Assembly (NCBI GenBank): GCA_963799245.1
Contig: CAWCWN010000003.1
Location: 620,001-684,000 of the forward strand
Length of the DNA: 64,000 nt
Source: CAWCWN01 sp963799245
GTDB taxonomy: Bacteria; Chloroflexota; Ktedonobacteria; Ktedonobacterales; Ktedonobacteraceae
Direction of reading: 5' to 3'
Shown piece by piece: positions 9,809 through 18,555 of the stretch; the stretch's first letter is position 1; each line of letters starts with the position of its first letter. The notes under the pieces are model-generated. The model saw nothing but the letters and a program-made list of their open reading frames with translations, had not been told where the DNA came from and made no database searches. Position numbers and translations under genes: made by a program.

Positions 9809-10229
9809 GTATCTGTGTAACCTGCTTCCCCACAGGTTGCGCAATGAGACAGGAAAGAAGCAAAGAGGGAAGTGGGCAGATGAACTGCGGCGTCCTTTGT
9901 CAGAGCTTAGCAAATCGATGAGTTCATCATCATGCTGAAAACAGCAGAGACGGTTGGGATGCCGAGAAGAGGGTTCGTTCGTAACGGTCTCCCATAATGG
10001 CCCCTACCCTTTCAATTCCTATCACCAGACGATGCTATGACGATTTAACGGCGGCAGGCAGTGAGAGAAAGAAAGAAAGAAAGAAAAGAAGTGGATACGC
10101 CATACCGTCAACGAGCTTGCACAACAAACGATGAGAGGGAGCATGTCAGCGGACTTGTTTCTCCATCTCGACGACATGTGTTTTACGAATATAGAGTGGT
10201 TTTAGAGGATAGGGCGGAAAAGCCTCACC
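9809..10229. other. Intergenic region with weak hairpin and GAAA microsatellite
   Basis: No gene is supported. A 6-bp stem AACCTG/CAGGTT (9819-9838) just after the kinase stop could be a weak terminator, although no T-run follows. A GAAA tract lies at about 10063-10085. Nothing else is recognisable between the convergent kinase and SDR genes. Confidence 0.4.
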
Positions 10230-10997
10230 TCAGCGGGGTGCCATGCGGATTGCACCATCCAGGCGAATCACTTCGCCGTTCAGCATCTCGTTCTCGATGA
10301 TGTGTTTCGCCAGGGCGGCGTACTCAGACGGGCGCCCCAGGCGCGAGGGGAAAGGCACCTGCTGGCCAAGCGAGATGCGGGCAGGCTCCGGCAGAGCGCC
10401 GAGCAGCGGGGTATCAAAAATGCCGGGAGCAATCGTCATCACGCGAATACCAAAGCGCGCCAGCTCGCGCGCGATCGGCAGCGTCATCCCGACAATGCCG
10501 CCCTTGGAGGCTGAGTAGGCGGCCTGGCCGATCTGTCCATCGAAGGCGGCAACCGACGCGGTATTAATAATGACGCCGCGCGCGCCGCCCTCGTCGGGCT
10601 GGTTGTTAGCCATAGCCGCCGAGGCGAGGCGGATGGTGTTAAAGGTTCCGATCAGGTTGACCTGGATCACTTTGCTAAATGATTCCAGGCTGCTCGGGCC
10701 ATTCTTGCCCAGGACCCTTTCGGCCACGCCAATACCGGCGCAGTTGATGGTTACGTGCAGGGCGCCAAAATTGTCGAGGGCGGCCTGCACGGCCGCCTGG
10801 ACCGAGGCTTCTTCGACCACGTTTGTCCTGACAAACAGCGCTGACGGGCCCAGTTCTTTAGCCAGCGCGTTGCCCGCCTCAGCATTCAAATCGGCGATGA
10901 CGACCTTCGCCCCGGCCTGGCTCAACAGCCGCGCGCAGGCTTCTCCCAGGCCTGAGGCACCGCCAGTGATCAGAACACCCTTGTTCTCAAGTTGCAT
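10230..10997 (-). CDS. SDR-family NAD(P)-dependent oxidoreductase
   Basis: This 255-residue classical short-chain dehydrogenase has the Rossmann motif TGGASGLGEACA, the NCAG motif, catalytic Ser in NTASVAAFDG, and YSASKGG with Tyr and Lys. The sequence style and the C-terminal IRLDGAIRMAPR resemble 3-hydroxyacyl-CoA dehydrogenase type 2 (HSD10-like) enzymes, which act in fatty-acid or branched-chain oxidation. Start chosen at MQLENKG because AAAGGGAAG lies just upstream; an upstream in-frame start would add 25 residues without similarity. The substrate is not known. It diverges from the amidohydrolase gene. Confidence 0.9.
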   Translation of the reverse strand: MQLENKGVLITGGASGLGEACARLLSQAGAKVVIADLNAEAGNALAKELGPSALFVRTNVVEEASVQAAVQAALDNFGALHVTINCAGIGVAERVLGKNGPSSLESFSKVIQVNLIGTFNTIRLASAAMANNQPDEGGARGVIINTASVAAFDGQIGQAAYSASKGGIVGMTLPIARELARFGIRVMTIAPGIFDTPLLGALPEPARISLGQQVPFPSRLGRPSEYAALAKHIIENEMLNGEVIRLDGAIRMAPR

Positions 10998-11159
10998 ACG
11001 CTTCCCTTTCTGCATGAAAATATGTCCGGTGTTTCTTGCAAGCACTATACCCCGTCCGGGCAAAAAAGTCACGCCCCTGACTTTGCCGCGCTCTGGCGCT
11101 GCGCTGCATAATATGATCAGACAAAAATGTTAGCGCTAGAAGCAGGAGGATTAGCGAGC

Positions 11160-12434
11160 ATGACGCTGGCAATTACGAACGGCACGATTATCGATGGACG
11201 CGGTGGCGACCCATTGACAGGTATGACCATACTGCTGGGAGATGAGCGCATCGCAGCCATCGCTCGCAAGGAGCAGTTGAGGCTGCCCAGGGGCACAACG
11301 ACCATCGATGCCGGGGGCGGCAGCATCCTTCCCGGCCTGATCGATACCCACGTACACTTTATGCTGGAATATCCTGATGTCTTACACGGACTGCTGACGC
11401 CGCCATCCCTGCGCCTGCTGCAGGCTATTCCGCGCCTGCGCGCGACCCTGGATGCCGGCGTTACGACAGTGCGCGACGCAGGCGGCACCCCCGCCGGGCT
11501 TAAAATGGCGATCGAACGCGGCATCGTTGCCGGGCCGCGTATGCAGGTCGCCGTCTCACTCGTCTCGCAGACGGGCGGTCACGGCGACGGCTTCTACCCG
11601 TGTTGCGTGGACATCGGCTTCTTTGGGGGCCGCCTGCAGGATGTGCCCAATGGTGTCGCCGATGGCAGCGCAGAGGTACGCCGTGTCGTACGCGAGGTAC
11701 TGCGCGCTGGAGCAGACTGGATCAAGCTGGCCACCTCGGGAGGCGTTCTCTCTACGTCTGACTCCCCCACCTCCTCTCAGCTCACGCTTGAGGAGATCTC
11801 CACGGCGGTCTACGAGGCGCATGCCCAGGAGAAGCGCTGTATGGCTCACGCCCAGGGCAGCCAGGGCATAAAAAATGCTCTTCAGGCCGGCGTCGTCTCC
11901 ATTGAGCACGGCATCTATTTAAGCGATGAACTTATTGCCCTCATGCTGCAACAAGAGGCCTGGTTAGTGCCCACGCTGATAGCGCCCCTGGCGGTCGTGC
12001 AATACTCGGCCGAACATCCCGATCTCTTGCCACCGATGATGGCGGCCAAGGGCTTGGCTGTCGTTGAGTCTCACCGCCAGAGTTTCCGCAGGGCCGTAGA
12101 GGCCGGGGTACAGATAGCTATGGGCACCGACTCCGGTGTGGGGCGCCACGGCGAGAACGGCAAGGAGCTCCAACTCATGGTCGAAAATGGTATGGCGCCC
12201 ATGCAATCCATCCTGGCAAGCACATCCGCCGCCGCCCGCCTCCTCCGCCTGGATGACAGGTTGGGCACTATTGAGGAGGGTAAGCTCGCCGATATCATCG
12301 TCGTCGCTGGCGATGTTCTCGAGAATATCGCCGCAATCGCCGACCCCGCCAATGTGAAGCTGGTCCTAAAAGCAGGGCAGGCGGCAAAAAATCTGCTGGA
12401 TACCGCCATCCCGCGCCTGGCGGCGCTGACTTAG
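11160..12434 (+). CDS. Metal-dependent amidohydrolase (imidazolonepropionase/prolidase-like)
   Basis: The start ATG at 11160 follows AGGAGG. The 424-residue protein has the amidohydrolase metal motif LPGLIDTHVHF, a WIKLATSGG strand, a His-containing MAHAQG, SIEHGIYL, and the final metal Asp in MGTDSGVG. These place it in the COG1228-type group of imidazolonepropionase-like and Xaa-Pro dipeptidase-like hydrolases. The substrate cannot be read from sequence. No histidine-utilisation genes are nearby, so a role in histidine breakdown is not indicated. Confidence 0.9.
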   Translation: MTLAITNGTIIDGRGGDPLTGMTILLGDERIAAIARKEQLRLPRGTTTIDAGGGSILPGLIDTHVHFMLEYPDVLHGLLTPPSLRLLQAIPRLRATLDAGVTTVRDAGGTPAGLKMAIERGIVAGPRMQVAVSLVSQTGGHGDGFYPCCVDIGFFGGRLQDVPNGVADGSAEVRRVVREVLRAGADWIKLATSGGVLSTSDSPTSSQLTLEEISTAVYEAHAQEKRCMAHAQGSQGIKNALQAGVVSIEHGIYLSDELIALMLQQEAWLVPTLIAPLAVVQYSAEHPDLLPPMMAAKGLAVVESHRQSFRRAVEAGVQIAMGTDSGVGRHGENGKELQLMVENGMAPMQSILASTSAAARLLRLDDRLGTIEEGKLADIIVVAGDVLENIAAIADPANVKLVLKAGQAAKNLLDTAIPRLAALT

Positions 12435-12607
12435 CATCCTGGCGCGGATACGCCAGCCAGCACAGGTTGCTCAGCGGAGATGCGGCCGCGCGATAACCGC
12501 TAATTCCCTGCCCGCAAAGAATGATTCCCCGGTGAGTATTCCTCTGTGACGGCGTTTCGTATACAATAGCTATGTTCTTAAAAAAGAAAATGATAGGTGA
12601 GGAAACG

Positions 12608-13210
12608 ATGTCTGAGAAACAGGAGCAATTAAACCAGCTGCGTAAGCGCATAGAAGAGGATATGAGCCTGCCACTTCGCAATGGCGCAACACAGCTGGTA
12701 TTTGGCGAAGGCAATCCCGGTGCTGCGATCTATATCCTTGGGGAAGCCCCTGGCGAAACAGAGGACAGGCTTGGCAGGCCATTTGTCGGGCGAGCAGGGA
12801 AACTACTGGAGAACCAGCTGGCAAGCATCGGTCTGCGGCGTGGAGATGTCTATATCTCAAATATGGTACGCTTCAGACCTCCTGAGAACAGACCACCTAA
12901 GCCCGCGGAAATCACAGTCTTTGAACCATACGTCAGCGAGGAAATAGCCATTATCCAGCCGAAGCTGATTGTTACACTTGGCCGCTTTGCCATGGAGAAG
13001 TTTCTGCCCGCTGAGAAAATTACCAGGGCGCATGGTACGCCGCAAACTACTACATGGCATAGGCAAACCGTCTTTCCATTGTTCCACCCCTCCGCGGCCC
13101 TGCGCAGCCCACAGGTGCGCCAGGCCTTTGAAGAAGATATCAAGAAAATGCCCGCGCTGCTTGCTACGCTCTCCCATACCAGAGAAGAACCAACCCGCCA
13201 GGGGCAATAA
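12608..13210 (+). CDS. Uracil-DNA glycosylase family 4/5-like protein without Fe-S cysteines
   Basis: Motifs fit the type-4 uracil-DNA glycosylase fold: GEAPGETEDRLGRPFVG, GRAGKLLE, SNMVRFRPPENRPP, LIVTLGRFA and HPSAALR. It would remove uracil from DNA to start base excision repair. The protein has no cysteine at all, whereas typical family-4 enzymes bind a 4Fe-4S cluster through four Cys. Start chosen at ATG 12608 after TAGGTGAGG; ATGs at 12572 and 12590 lack such a site. The MutS-like gene follows, so a repair-related pair is possible. Confidence 0.85.
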   Translation: MSEKQEQLNQLRKRIEEDMSLPLRNGATQLVFGEGNPGAAIYILGEAPGETEDRLGRPFVGRAGKLLENQLASIGLRRGDVYISNMVRFRPPENRPPKPAEITVFEPYVSEEIAIIQPKLIVTLGRFAMEKFLPAEKITRAHGTPQTTTWHRQTVFPLFHPSAALRSPQVRQAFEEDIKKMPALLATLSHTREEPTRQGQ

Positions 13211-13322
13211 TCGTATAGTAAGGCGAGACAGATTTCCCCTTGCTGCATTGACCTGCCAGGCCACGAGAGTTGCCAGCAGCCGGCCTGCAGGAGCCGAAGC
13301 ATACACGTAAAAAGGATCAGTT

Positions 13323-15185
13323 GTGAGCACGACAAAAGCGGAGCGCCTGCGGGCGCTTGAAAATCAGGCGGCGCGTTTGCAGAGGCGCCTGGAGATACTG
13401 AACCAGCGCAGCAGCAGGTATTCATGGATTCGCCTGGCAATCTTTCTGGCTGGCCTGGGCATCAGTATCATTGTTCTCATTCTTTTCAGGGGCTGGTGGT
13501 TCCTCATAAGTGGCCTGCTGGCGCTCGCCCTCTTCAATTTCGTGGCATACTACCATCGCCAGATTGAGCGCAGCATTACGCGCCACAAATTATGGTTACA
13601 GATCAAATCAACCCAGGCTGCGCGTATACGCTTAGACTGGGATATGCTGCCGTCATCATATGCCGGTGCTGCGCCGCCCGACCATCCCTTTGCCGTGGAT
13701 CTTGATATAACGGGCGAACGCTCGCTGCAGCGCCTGATGAACACGGCCATCTCTTATGAGGGCAGCCTGCGGCTGCGAGACTGGTTGCTGCAAACGACGC
13801 CGGACCTGGAGAAGCTGCGCGCCAGGCAGGCCCTGGTCCAGGAACTGGCGCCATTAAGCCGCTTTCGCGATAAACTCACACTGAAATCCATGCTCGCCTC
13901 CGGCCGGGCAAATGAGCACCTGGAGGGGAAACGGCTGCAGGCGTGGCTCGCCCAGCAGGCCGCCGCACCGCCTGAAACGCTGCGCACGACGCTCGTGGTC
14001 TCACTTGCGCTGTCGCTGCTCACCCTGACGCTGATAGCGCTCAATCTTGTTGCCTCTCTGCCCGCTCAGTACTGGATTCTCGCGCTGATTATCGCCACCG
14101 CCTGGCTCTACATCAGGAGAAAGGGACGCGGCGACTTATTTGAGGACGCCTATTTTATGAGAGATGCCTTTGCCCAGCTTAGTGGCGTCTTCGCATACCT
14201 GGAAACGTACCCTTATGGCGAACACGAGCGGGTGAAAAAGCTGTGTGAGCCCTACTTCAGCGCGCGCGCGCAGCGACCTTCGCTGCTGCTAAAAAAGCTC
14301 TCGCGTATTGCTGCGGCGGCCAGTCTTGAAAAGAATCAACTTTTCTGGCTGATCGTCAATATCTTTCTCCCCTGGGACACGTACTACGCCCTGCAGCTCA
14401 CCCACTATAAAGCGCTTATAGCCACGCTCTTACCCACCTGGCTGGATACCTGGTTTGAGCTCGAGGCCATCAATTCGCTGGCAAATTTTGCCTACCTCAA
14501 CCCCGAATACACTCTGCCAGAGGTCGTTGCAGGCGCCGAGCAGCAGCCGGCGCTCCTGCGCGCCAGTGACATGGGCCATCCCCTGCTCGTGGCCGAACAA
14601 AAAGTCGTCAATGACTTTGTCATGGATGAGATGGGAGAGATCGTCATTATCACCGGCTCGAATATGTCTGGCAAAAGCACTTTTCTTAGAACTGTGGGTG
14701 TGAACCTCTGCCTGACCTTTGCCGGGGGGCCGGTCAATGCCAGCGCCTTCCAGGCTTCGCTCTTCAGAATCTTCACCTGTATCAAGGTCAGTGATTCTGT
14801 GACCGATGGCTACTCCTACTTTTACGCCGAGGTACGGCGCCTCAAGGCGTTGCTGGCTGAACTGGAACGAGCCGGCGCTTTCCCGCTGTTCTTCCTCATC
14901 GACGAGATATTCAAGGGCACAAATAATCGCGAACGCCTGATTGGCAGCAGCGCCTACATCCATACGCTGGTGGGTAAAAACTGCATGGGGGTGATTTCAA
15001 CCCACGACCTGGAGCTCGTTAAGCTCGCTGATACGCAGCCCGCGATCAAAAACTCCCACTTCCGGGAGGAAGTCAGCGATGGGCGCATGGCATTTGACTA
15101 CATTCTGCATCCCGGGCCCTGCCCCACAACGAACGCACTCAAAATCATGCAGATGGAGGGCCTCCCTGTAGATATAAAAGAATAA
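13323..15185 (+). CDS. Membrane-associated MutS-related ATPase
   Basis: The C-terminal half is a MutS domain V ATPase: Walker A GSNMSGKSTFLRT (about residue 445), Walker B FFLIDEIFKGTNNRER, and the conserved ISTHDLEL His switch. The N-terminal part has a coiled-coil start and two hydrophobic segments at about residues 37-80, with a further pair at about 218-255. There is no mismatch-recognition domain I with the Phe-x-Glu motif, so it is not classical MutS. Start is GTG at 13323 after AAAAGGA. Role is unknown; membrane placement makes a canonical mismatch repair role unlikely. Confidence 0.85.
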   Translation: MSTTKAERLRALENQAARLQRRLEILNQRSSRYSWIRLAIFLAGLGISIIVLILFRGWWFLISGLLALALFNFVAYYHRQIERSITRHKLWLQIKSTQAARIRLDWDMLPSSYAGAAPPDHPFAVDLDITGERSLQRLMNTAISYEGSLRLRDWLLQTTPDLEKLRARQALVQELAPLSRFRDKLTLKSMLASGRANEHLEGKRLQAWLAQQAAAPPETLRTTLVVSLALSLLTLTLIALNLVASLPAQYWILALIIATAWLYIRRKGRGDLFEDAYFMRDAFAQLSGVFAYLETYPYGEHERVKKLCEPYFSARAQRPSLLLKKLSRIAAAASLEKNQLFWLIVNIFLPWDTYYALQLTHYKALIATLLPTWLDTWFELEAINSLANFAYLNPEYTLPEVVAGAEQQPALLRASDMGHPLLVAEQKVVNDFVMDEMGEIVIITGSNMSGKSTFLRTVGVNLCLTFAGGPVNASAFQASLFRIFTCIKVSDSVTDGYSYFYAEVRRLKALLAELERAGAFPLFFLIDEIFKGTNNRERLIGSSAYIHTLVGKNCMGVISTHDLELVKLADTQPAIKNSHFREEVSDGRMAFDYILHPGPCPTTNALKIMQMEGLPVDIKE

Positions 15186-15217
15186 CCCCTCCCGGTACAC
15201 ACATCTCGCCCAATCAA

Positions 15218-15751
15218 TCAGCCCTCAGCTATGCTGAGCGCGGAATACATGCCGTCAAAAAAACTGCCGCTGCGCCTCGCCAGCAGCTGCGTAGCGCTGA
15301 AACCATTGCGACGGGCCAGCTCCTCCCAGGTGGAATATACGAAGGGATAAGGGACCCACCTATTGCCGCGCGCGGTATCGTATTCGACGATGAGCAAACG
15401 GCCCCCGGGGCGCAAATAGCTGCGCAGCAGCTGCAACACGCCATCCCTGTCGCGCAGGAAGTGCAAGGAGTTGGCCATGACAACTCCATCGAGCAGGGGC
15501 AAGCCCAGTCTGTGGGTGAAGTCCGCGTGCAAGTAGACGACGCTGGTGGCGGGGAAACGCGAGCGCATGGCCCTTTCCTGCTCCGCGAGCGCTGTTCGAT
15601 CTTTGTCGACCGAGTAGATGCGCCCCCCCATGCCAAGCAGGTCTGCCAGCGCTAGGGTAAAAGCGCCCCGGCCAGAGCCAAAATCGGCCCATACGCCGCC
15701 CTGTCCGCCTATACCCTTCTCCAGTAAAAACAAATGATCTTTATGGTCCAT
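15218..15751 (-). CDS. Class I SAM-dependent methyltransferase
   Basis: This 177-residue protein has the SAM-binding glycine motif WADFGSGRGAFTLALA, an acidic residue ending strand 2 (YSVDKD), and motif IV around GVVMANSLHFLRD, then RPGGRLLIVEYD. It is UbiE/Methyltransf_11-like and short for a stand-alone enzyme. A GGAGGAG lies upstream of the ATG with longer than usual spacing. The methyl acceptor cannot be inferred. It ends convergently to the MutS-like gene with 32 bases between. Confidence 0.85.
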   Translation of the reverse strand: MDHKDHLFLLEKGIGGQGGVWADFGSGRGAFTLALADLLGMGGRIYSVDKDRTALAEQERAMRSRFPATSVVYLHADFTHRLGLPLLDGVVMANSLHFLRDRDGVLQLLRSYLRPGGRLLIVEYDTARGNRWVPYPFVYSTWEELARRNGFSATQLLARRSGSFFDGMYSALSIAEG

Positions 15752-15807
15752 AGCCGAAATTCGTTTCTCCTCCTGTCGCTAGAGATCCCGCGCTTGCCTG
15801 GCCCGTA

Positions 15808-15996
15808 TTACCTGGAGCGCCTGGCCAGGGCGCGAAAAAGCAGGGCCAGGACCGCGATTAACAGCGCCAGCAGTATCTCGACAGGGCCGCGCGTATTGGA
15901 TGTTAACCCGAAGAAGAGAACGACACTCAGGAGCAGCACCCCCAAAACTACACTTATAACTATAAGCGGGAGCGGTTGTTGTATATACCTGTTCAT
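15808..15996 (-). CDS. Small two-TM membrane protein
   Basis: From MNRYIQQ the product is 62 residues with two hydrophobic segments (LIVISVVLGVLLLSVVLFFG and VEILLALLIAVLALLFRAL) and a basic tail. It resembles small lipopolysaccharide-assembly-A-like or DUF-type membrane proteins, but I cannot name a family. Its ATG overlaps the stop of the iscB gene as ATGA. No good ribosome binding site precedes it, probably because the IscB element separates it from its own upstream region. Confidence 0.5.
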   Translation of the reverse strand: MNRYIQQPLPLIVISVVLGVLLLSVVLFFGLTSNTRGPVEILLALLIAVLALLFRALARRSR

Positions 15997-17345
15997 AAAG
16001 AATGCGGCGAAGAGACCCGTCTGCTGATCACGGCAACGGGAGGAAACGCCTCCCTCCTTCCACATTGATAACTATAGCCGTCCACGCGTTGAATTGGATG
16101 ACAGTCCCGATGACTGATGCCCTCAATCGTCCCTGTTCCTGTCGTAATATTGAAGTAGCCCGTCGCGCGCACCGCTACCCGTCCGACATACGTTCCGACT
16201 TTCTTGCCTTTGGCCACCACCGCCTTGACGATATCGCCCGTCTGGTAGCCCTTCACTGCCTGGGCCTGTTTGGGTTTCGTTCGTGGAAAGCCTCGCTTAT
16301 CCATTAAGCATAGCTGTCGCGTCCCGTATCCGTTCGCCGTGATCAGCAGCGGCACCACGCCAGTGATCTGCAGGTGCTCAGGGGTGCTCTTTCCGACACA
16401 CGCCGCGTCTATCCAGTGCGCTTTCGGCCATCCGTGCCTCGTCCGATTGAACTTGGTCCGTCCACCACTGCCACCTTCGATGGGCATCCCCAACGCTTTG
16501 AGCCGCTCAAACAGCGCCCAGCGTGTAGTGTTCACCGCAGCCGCATCTTTGAGCGGGGCTTTGGCCTGCGCCAGGATGCGCTTGAGGACATCGGGTTTGT
16601 GTGCCAGGAACACCTGCACATCCTGATCCCCCTTGTTGAGGTTGCAGGCTTCACAGGCCAGGGTCAGGTTGCTGATCCGATTCGTGCCACCTTTGGCTCG
16701 TGACTGGATATGATCAATTTGCAAGGCGACAGCCTTTCTCCCACAATAGGCACACTGCCGCCCCCACTTCTCAAGCAGATATTCCCGGACTTCGTAGCCA
16801 CAGAGCGTGCCCTGCTGGTACTCGACGCCTGAGATTGCGGGGTGCTCCATCCGTTGCAGATCGAACGTGACCAACTCCACGCTGATCGCGGCGATGGGGC
16901 AGCAGCGGCGCAGTCGCTTCACCCATGTCAGCACATTGGCTATTCTGCTCTCAAGGGAGGGTGGGAGCCACCCTTGCGGTTTGCTGCGATTCTCAAATCT
17001 AGCCTTGCGATAGCGGGTCTTGCGCTGCCTGCGTGAACGACGCACTGCTCGCCGACCATCCAGGGCCTTTTTGATGGCGTGTCCGCGATGCGTCAACTCC
17101 GCAGCGAAGACCACTTCGCCCGTGGCATCGTTCACCATGGCAAGCCCAGTCACGTTTGAGCCAGGATCAAGCTTCACGCGCAACGGGTCGACGTGCGGTG
17201 ACGCTATGATACGCTTGAGCACAAGCGTAAAGGGATAGCGACGAAGCACCGCAGCCTGCCCTTGCGTGAGCAGGAGACGTGCCCGCCCTGGATGGACCGG
17301 GTTTAATGGTTGCTTATTGGCATCTACGACAAACACATTTGACAT
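15993..17345 (-). CDS. iscB: IscB RNA-guided endonuclease
   Basis: The 450-residue protein has the full IscB order: N-terminal PLMP domain (MSNVFVVDANKQPLNPVHPG), RuvC-I (VKLDPGSNVTGLAM), an Arg-rich bridge helix, RuvC-II (ISVELVTFDLQ), an HNH domain with two zinc CxxC pairs (CAYC, CEAC) and the catalytic QIDHIQSRAKGG, RuvC-III (HWIDAACVG), and a C-terminal TAM-interaction-like domain. All expected catalytic residues appear present. IscB proteins are ancestors of Cas9 and cut DNA guided by an omega RNA. Start taken at the second of two ATGs, 5 bases after AAAGGG. The last codons run through the right-end hairpin into flanking DNA. Confidence 0.95.
   Translation of the reverse strand: MSNVFVVDANKQPLNPVHPGRARLLLTQGQAAVLRRYPFTLVLKRIIASPHVDPLRVKLDPGSNVTGLAMVNDATGEVVFAAELTHRGHAIKKALDGRRAVRRSRRQRKTRYRKARFENRSKPQGWLPPSLESRIANVLTWVKRLRRCCPIAAISVELVTFDLQRMEHPAISGVEYQQGTLCGYEVREYLLEKWGRQCAYCGRKAVALQIDHIQSRAKGGTNRISNLTLACEACNLNKGDQDVQVFLAHKPDVLKRILAQAKAPLKDAAAVNTTRWALFERLKALGMPIEGGSGGRTKFNRTRHGWPKAHWIDAACVGKSTPEHLQITGVVPLLITANGYGTRQLCLMDKRGFPRTKPKQAQAVKGYQTGDIVKAVVAKGKKVGTYVGRVAVRATGYFNITTGTGTIEGISHRDCHPIQRVDGYSYQCGRREAFPPVAVISRRVSSPHSL
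16038..16054. repeat. Right-end hairpin of the IscB element
   Basis: GGGAGG-AAACG-CCTCCC forms a perfect 6-bp stem with a 5-base loop inside the last codons of iscB. Subterminal hairpins near the 3' end are typical of IS200/IS605-type and HEARO/IscB elements, where they are recognised in single-stranded form. On the minus strand GTGA follows a few bases after it, a tetranucleotide reported at HEARO insertion sites. The exact right boundary is inferred. Confidence 0.55.
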
Positions 17346-17582
17346 CATTGCCCTTTCGGACCTCTGGTTTCCCAGGTAAAGGTGGCCTCGCTCAGTTAGC
17401 GTGGCTTGTTGGGTCTCACACACTTCCTTCACCCACTACAGATGTTTAATGCGAGACGATAGAGCTCCAAGCTGGCCGCGCACCTGGAGGTATCATGACC
17501 ACGATAACGGCTACTCTTGCAAGTGAGCTGGTCAGGTTGGGCTCATGCAAGCCCGTCCCGTTTCACGGGGTTGGGTCCCTGA
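17346..17582 (-). ncRNA. Candidate omega RNA (HEARO) of IscB
   Basis: The 235 bases upstream of iscB on the same strand fold into many stems, as expected for an omega RNA, which lies 5' of iscB. Plus-strand coordinates: CCCGT/ACGGG (17557-17569), GGGCT/AGCCC (17539-17554), TGACCA/TGGTCA (near 17496 and 17529), CTCCA/TGGAG (near 17466 and 17485), TGGGT/ACCCA (near 17409 and 17433), and a CCTGG-GAAA-CCAG hairpin (about 17361-17376) just before the start codon. In known systems the guide is at the 5' end, so it should be read from about 17575-17600, partly outside the element. Confidence 0.7.
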
Positions 17583-17847
17583 CGCATTCCTACATTCTAT
17601 CGCTCTGTAGCGATAAGGCGCTCGTTTTCTGTAGTATACATCATACCGCGCAGAGCTTGCCTGCCGTCGATTCCTGGATGGCGTGCAATGTCGCTTTACA
17701 TATGCCGGGCCTCACATGGTGACCTTGGACATCACCACTGAAATTGCCATATACTGTAAGCATGTACATCTAACACGATTGAAGCCGCGCCGCATTGGCA
17801 GGTTTTTGAGAAGTGCGAATACCCTATTACTCTTGTCGAGGTTTGCT

Positions 17848-18555
17848 ATGCCTGAGATGGAACCGCTGGAAGACGCAGGAGGAGAGCCGCTCGCCAACAA
17901 TGAGGAAGCCTCCTTGCACGCGAAGAACGAGCAGAGCGCGCGCTCTTTCTTTGCGCTGCTCTGCTTCTTCATCGCTTGCATTTTCCTTATCAGCTTCATT
18001 AATAATCCGCCAGGTAGTTTTACAGGGGTGCTCGTCCTTTTTGGCATTTTCGCCTTTGGCCTGGGCGGCATGTACCTGCTGACGCCTGCAAGTGCCCGCA
18101 GGTCCGCCTCCGCATCCCAGCTCAACCTTGCCCGGCCGGAGGAGGCCAGGGAGAGCTGGGATGTGGCCAGCAGCGTTGAAAGCTCCCTTGTCGAGGATAG
18201 TTCCTTTGAGACGCTGGTTGAGGAGGCCCTGGCCTCCATTCCCAGCGAGTTTCGGGAGCAGATGGCAAACCTGGTGGTACTGCTGGAGGACGAGGCCGAT
18301 GATGAAGTGCTGCAGCGCGTGGGTATGCGGGAAGGCTATACGCTGTTGGGCCTGTATCAGGGCGTTCCTCTGACCACCTATGGGCATGGGTATAGCATGT
18401 TACCGGAACGCATTACCATCTATCAACACGCCATTGAAGCCTACTGCCATGGTGATCCCGCGCGTATTCGCGAGCAGGTACGCAGTACCGTCCTGCATGA
18501 AGTCGCCCACCACTTTGGTATAGATCATGCAGAGATGCCGATCTGGATCAAGTAG
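17848..18555 (+). CDS. Membrane-anchored minimal zincin-like metallopeptidase
   Basis: The C-terminal half carries TVLHEVAHHFGIDH, the HExxH zinc motif in the HHFGI context of the Zincin_1 (DUF1025-type) family, after an EFREQMANLVV-type domain start. The N-terminal half has two hydrophobic segments (FFALLCFFIACIFLISFI and GVLVLFGIFAFGLGGMYLL), which is unusual for this small soluble family and suggests membrane attachment. Start chosen at ATG 17848 after TCGAGG; the frame is open upstream into the IscB element flank. Substrate unknown. Confidence 0.8.
   Translation: MPEMEPLEDAGGEPLANNEEASLHAKNEQSARSFFALLCFFIACIFLISFINNPPGSFTGVLVLFGIFAFGLGGMYLLTPASARRSASASQLNLARPEEARESWDVASSVESSLVEDSSFETLVEEALASIPSEFREQMANLVVLLEDEADDEVLQRVGMREGYTLLGLYQGVPLTTYGHGYSMLPERITIYQHAIEAYCHGDPARIREQVRSTVLHEVAHHFGIDHAEMPIWIK

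Larger units (their letters stand above)
16027..17582 (-). mobile_element. IscB (HEARO-type) element lacking a TnpA transposase
   Basis: The unit comprises a structured 5' RNA region, iscB and a 3' hairpin, with no tnpA. It would depend on a TnpA supplied elsewhere. Boundaries are approximate: the right end is placed just past the hairpin at 16038-16054, the left end just outside the first RNA hairpin. It separates a small membrane protein gene from whatever promoter lay upstream. Confidence 0.55.
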
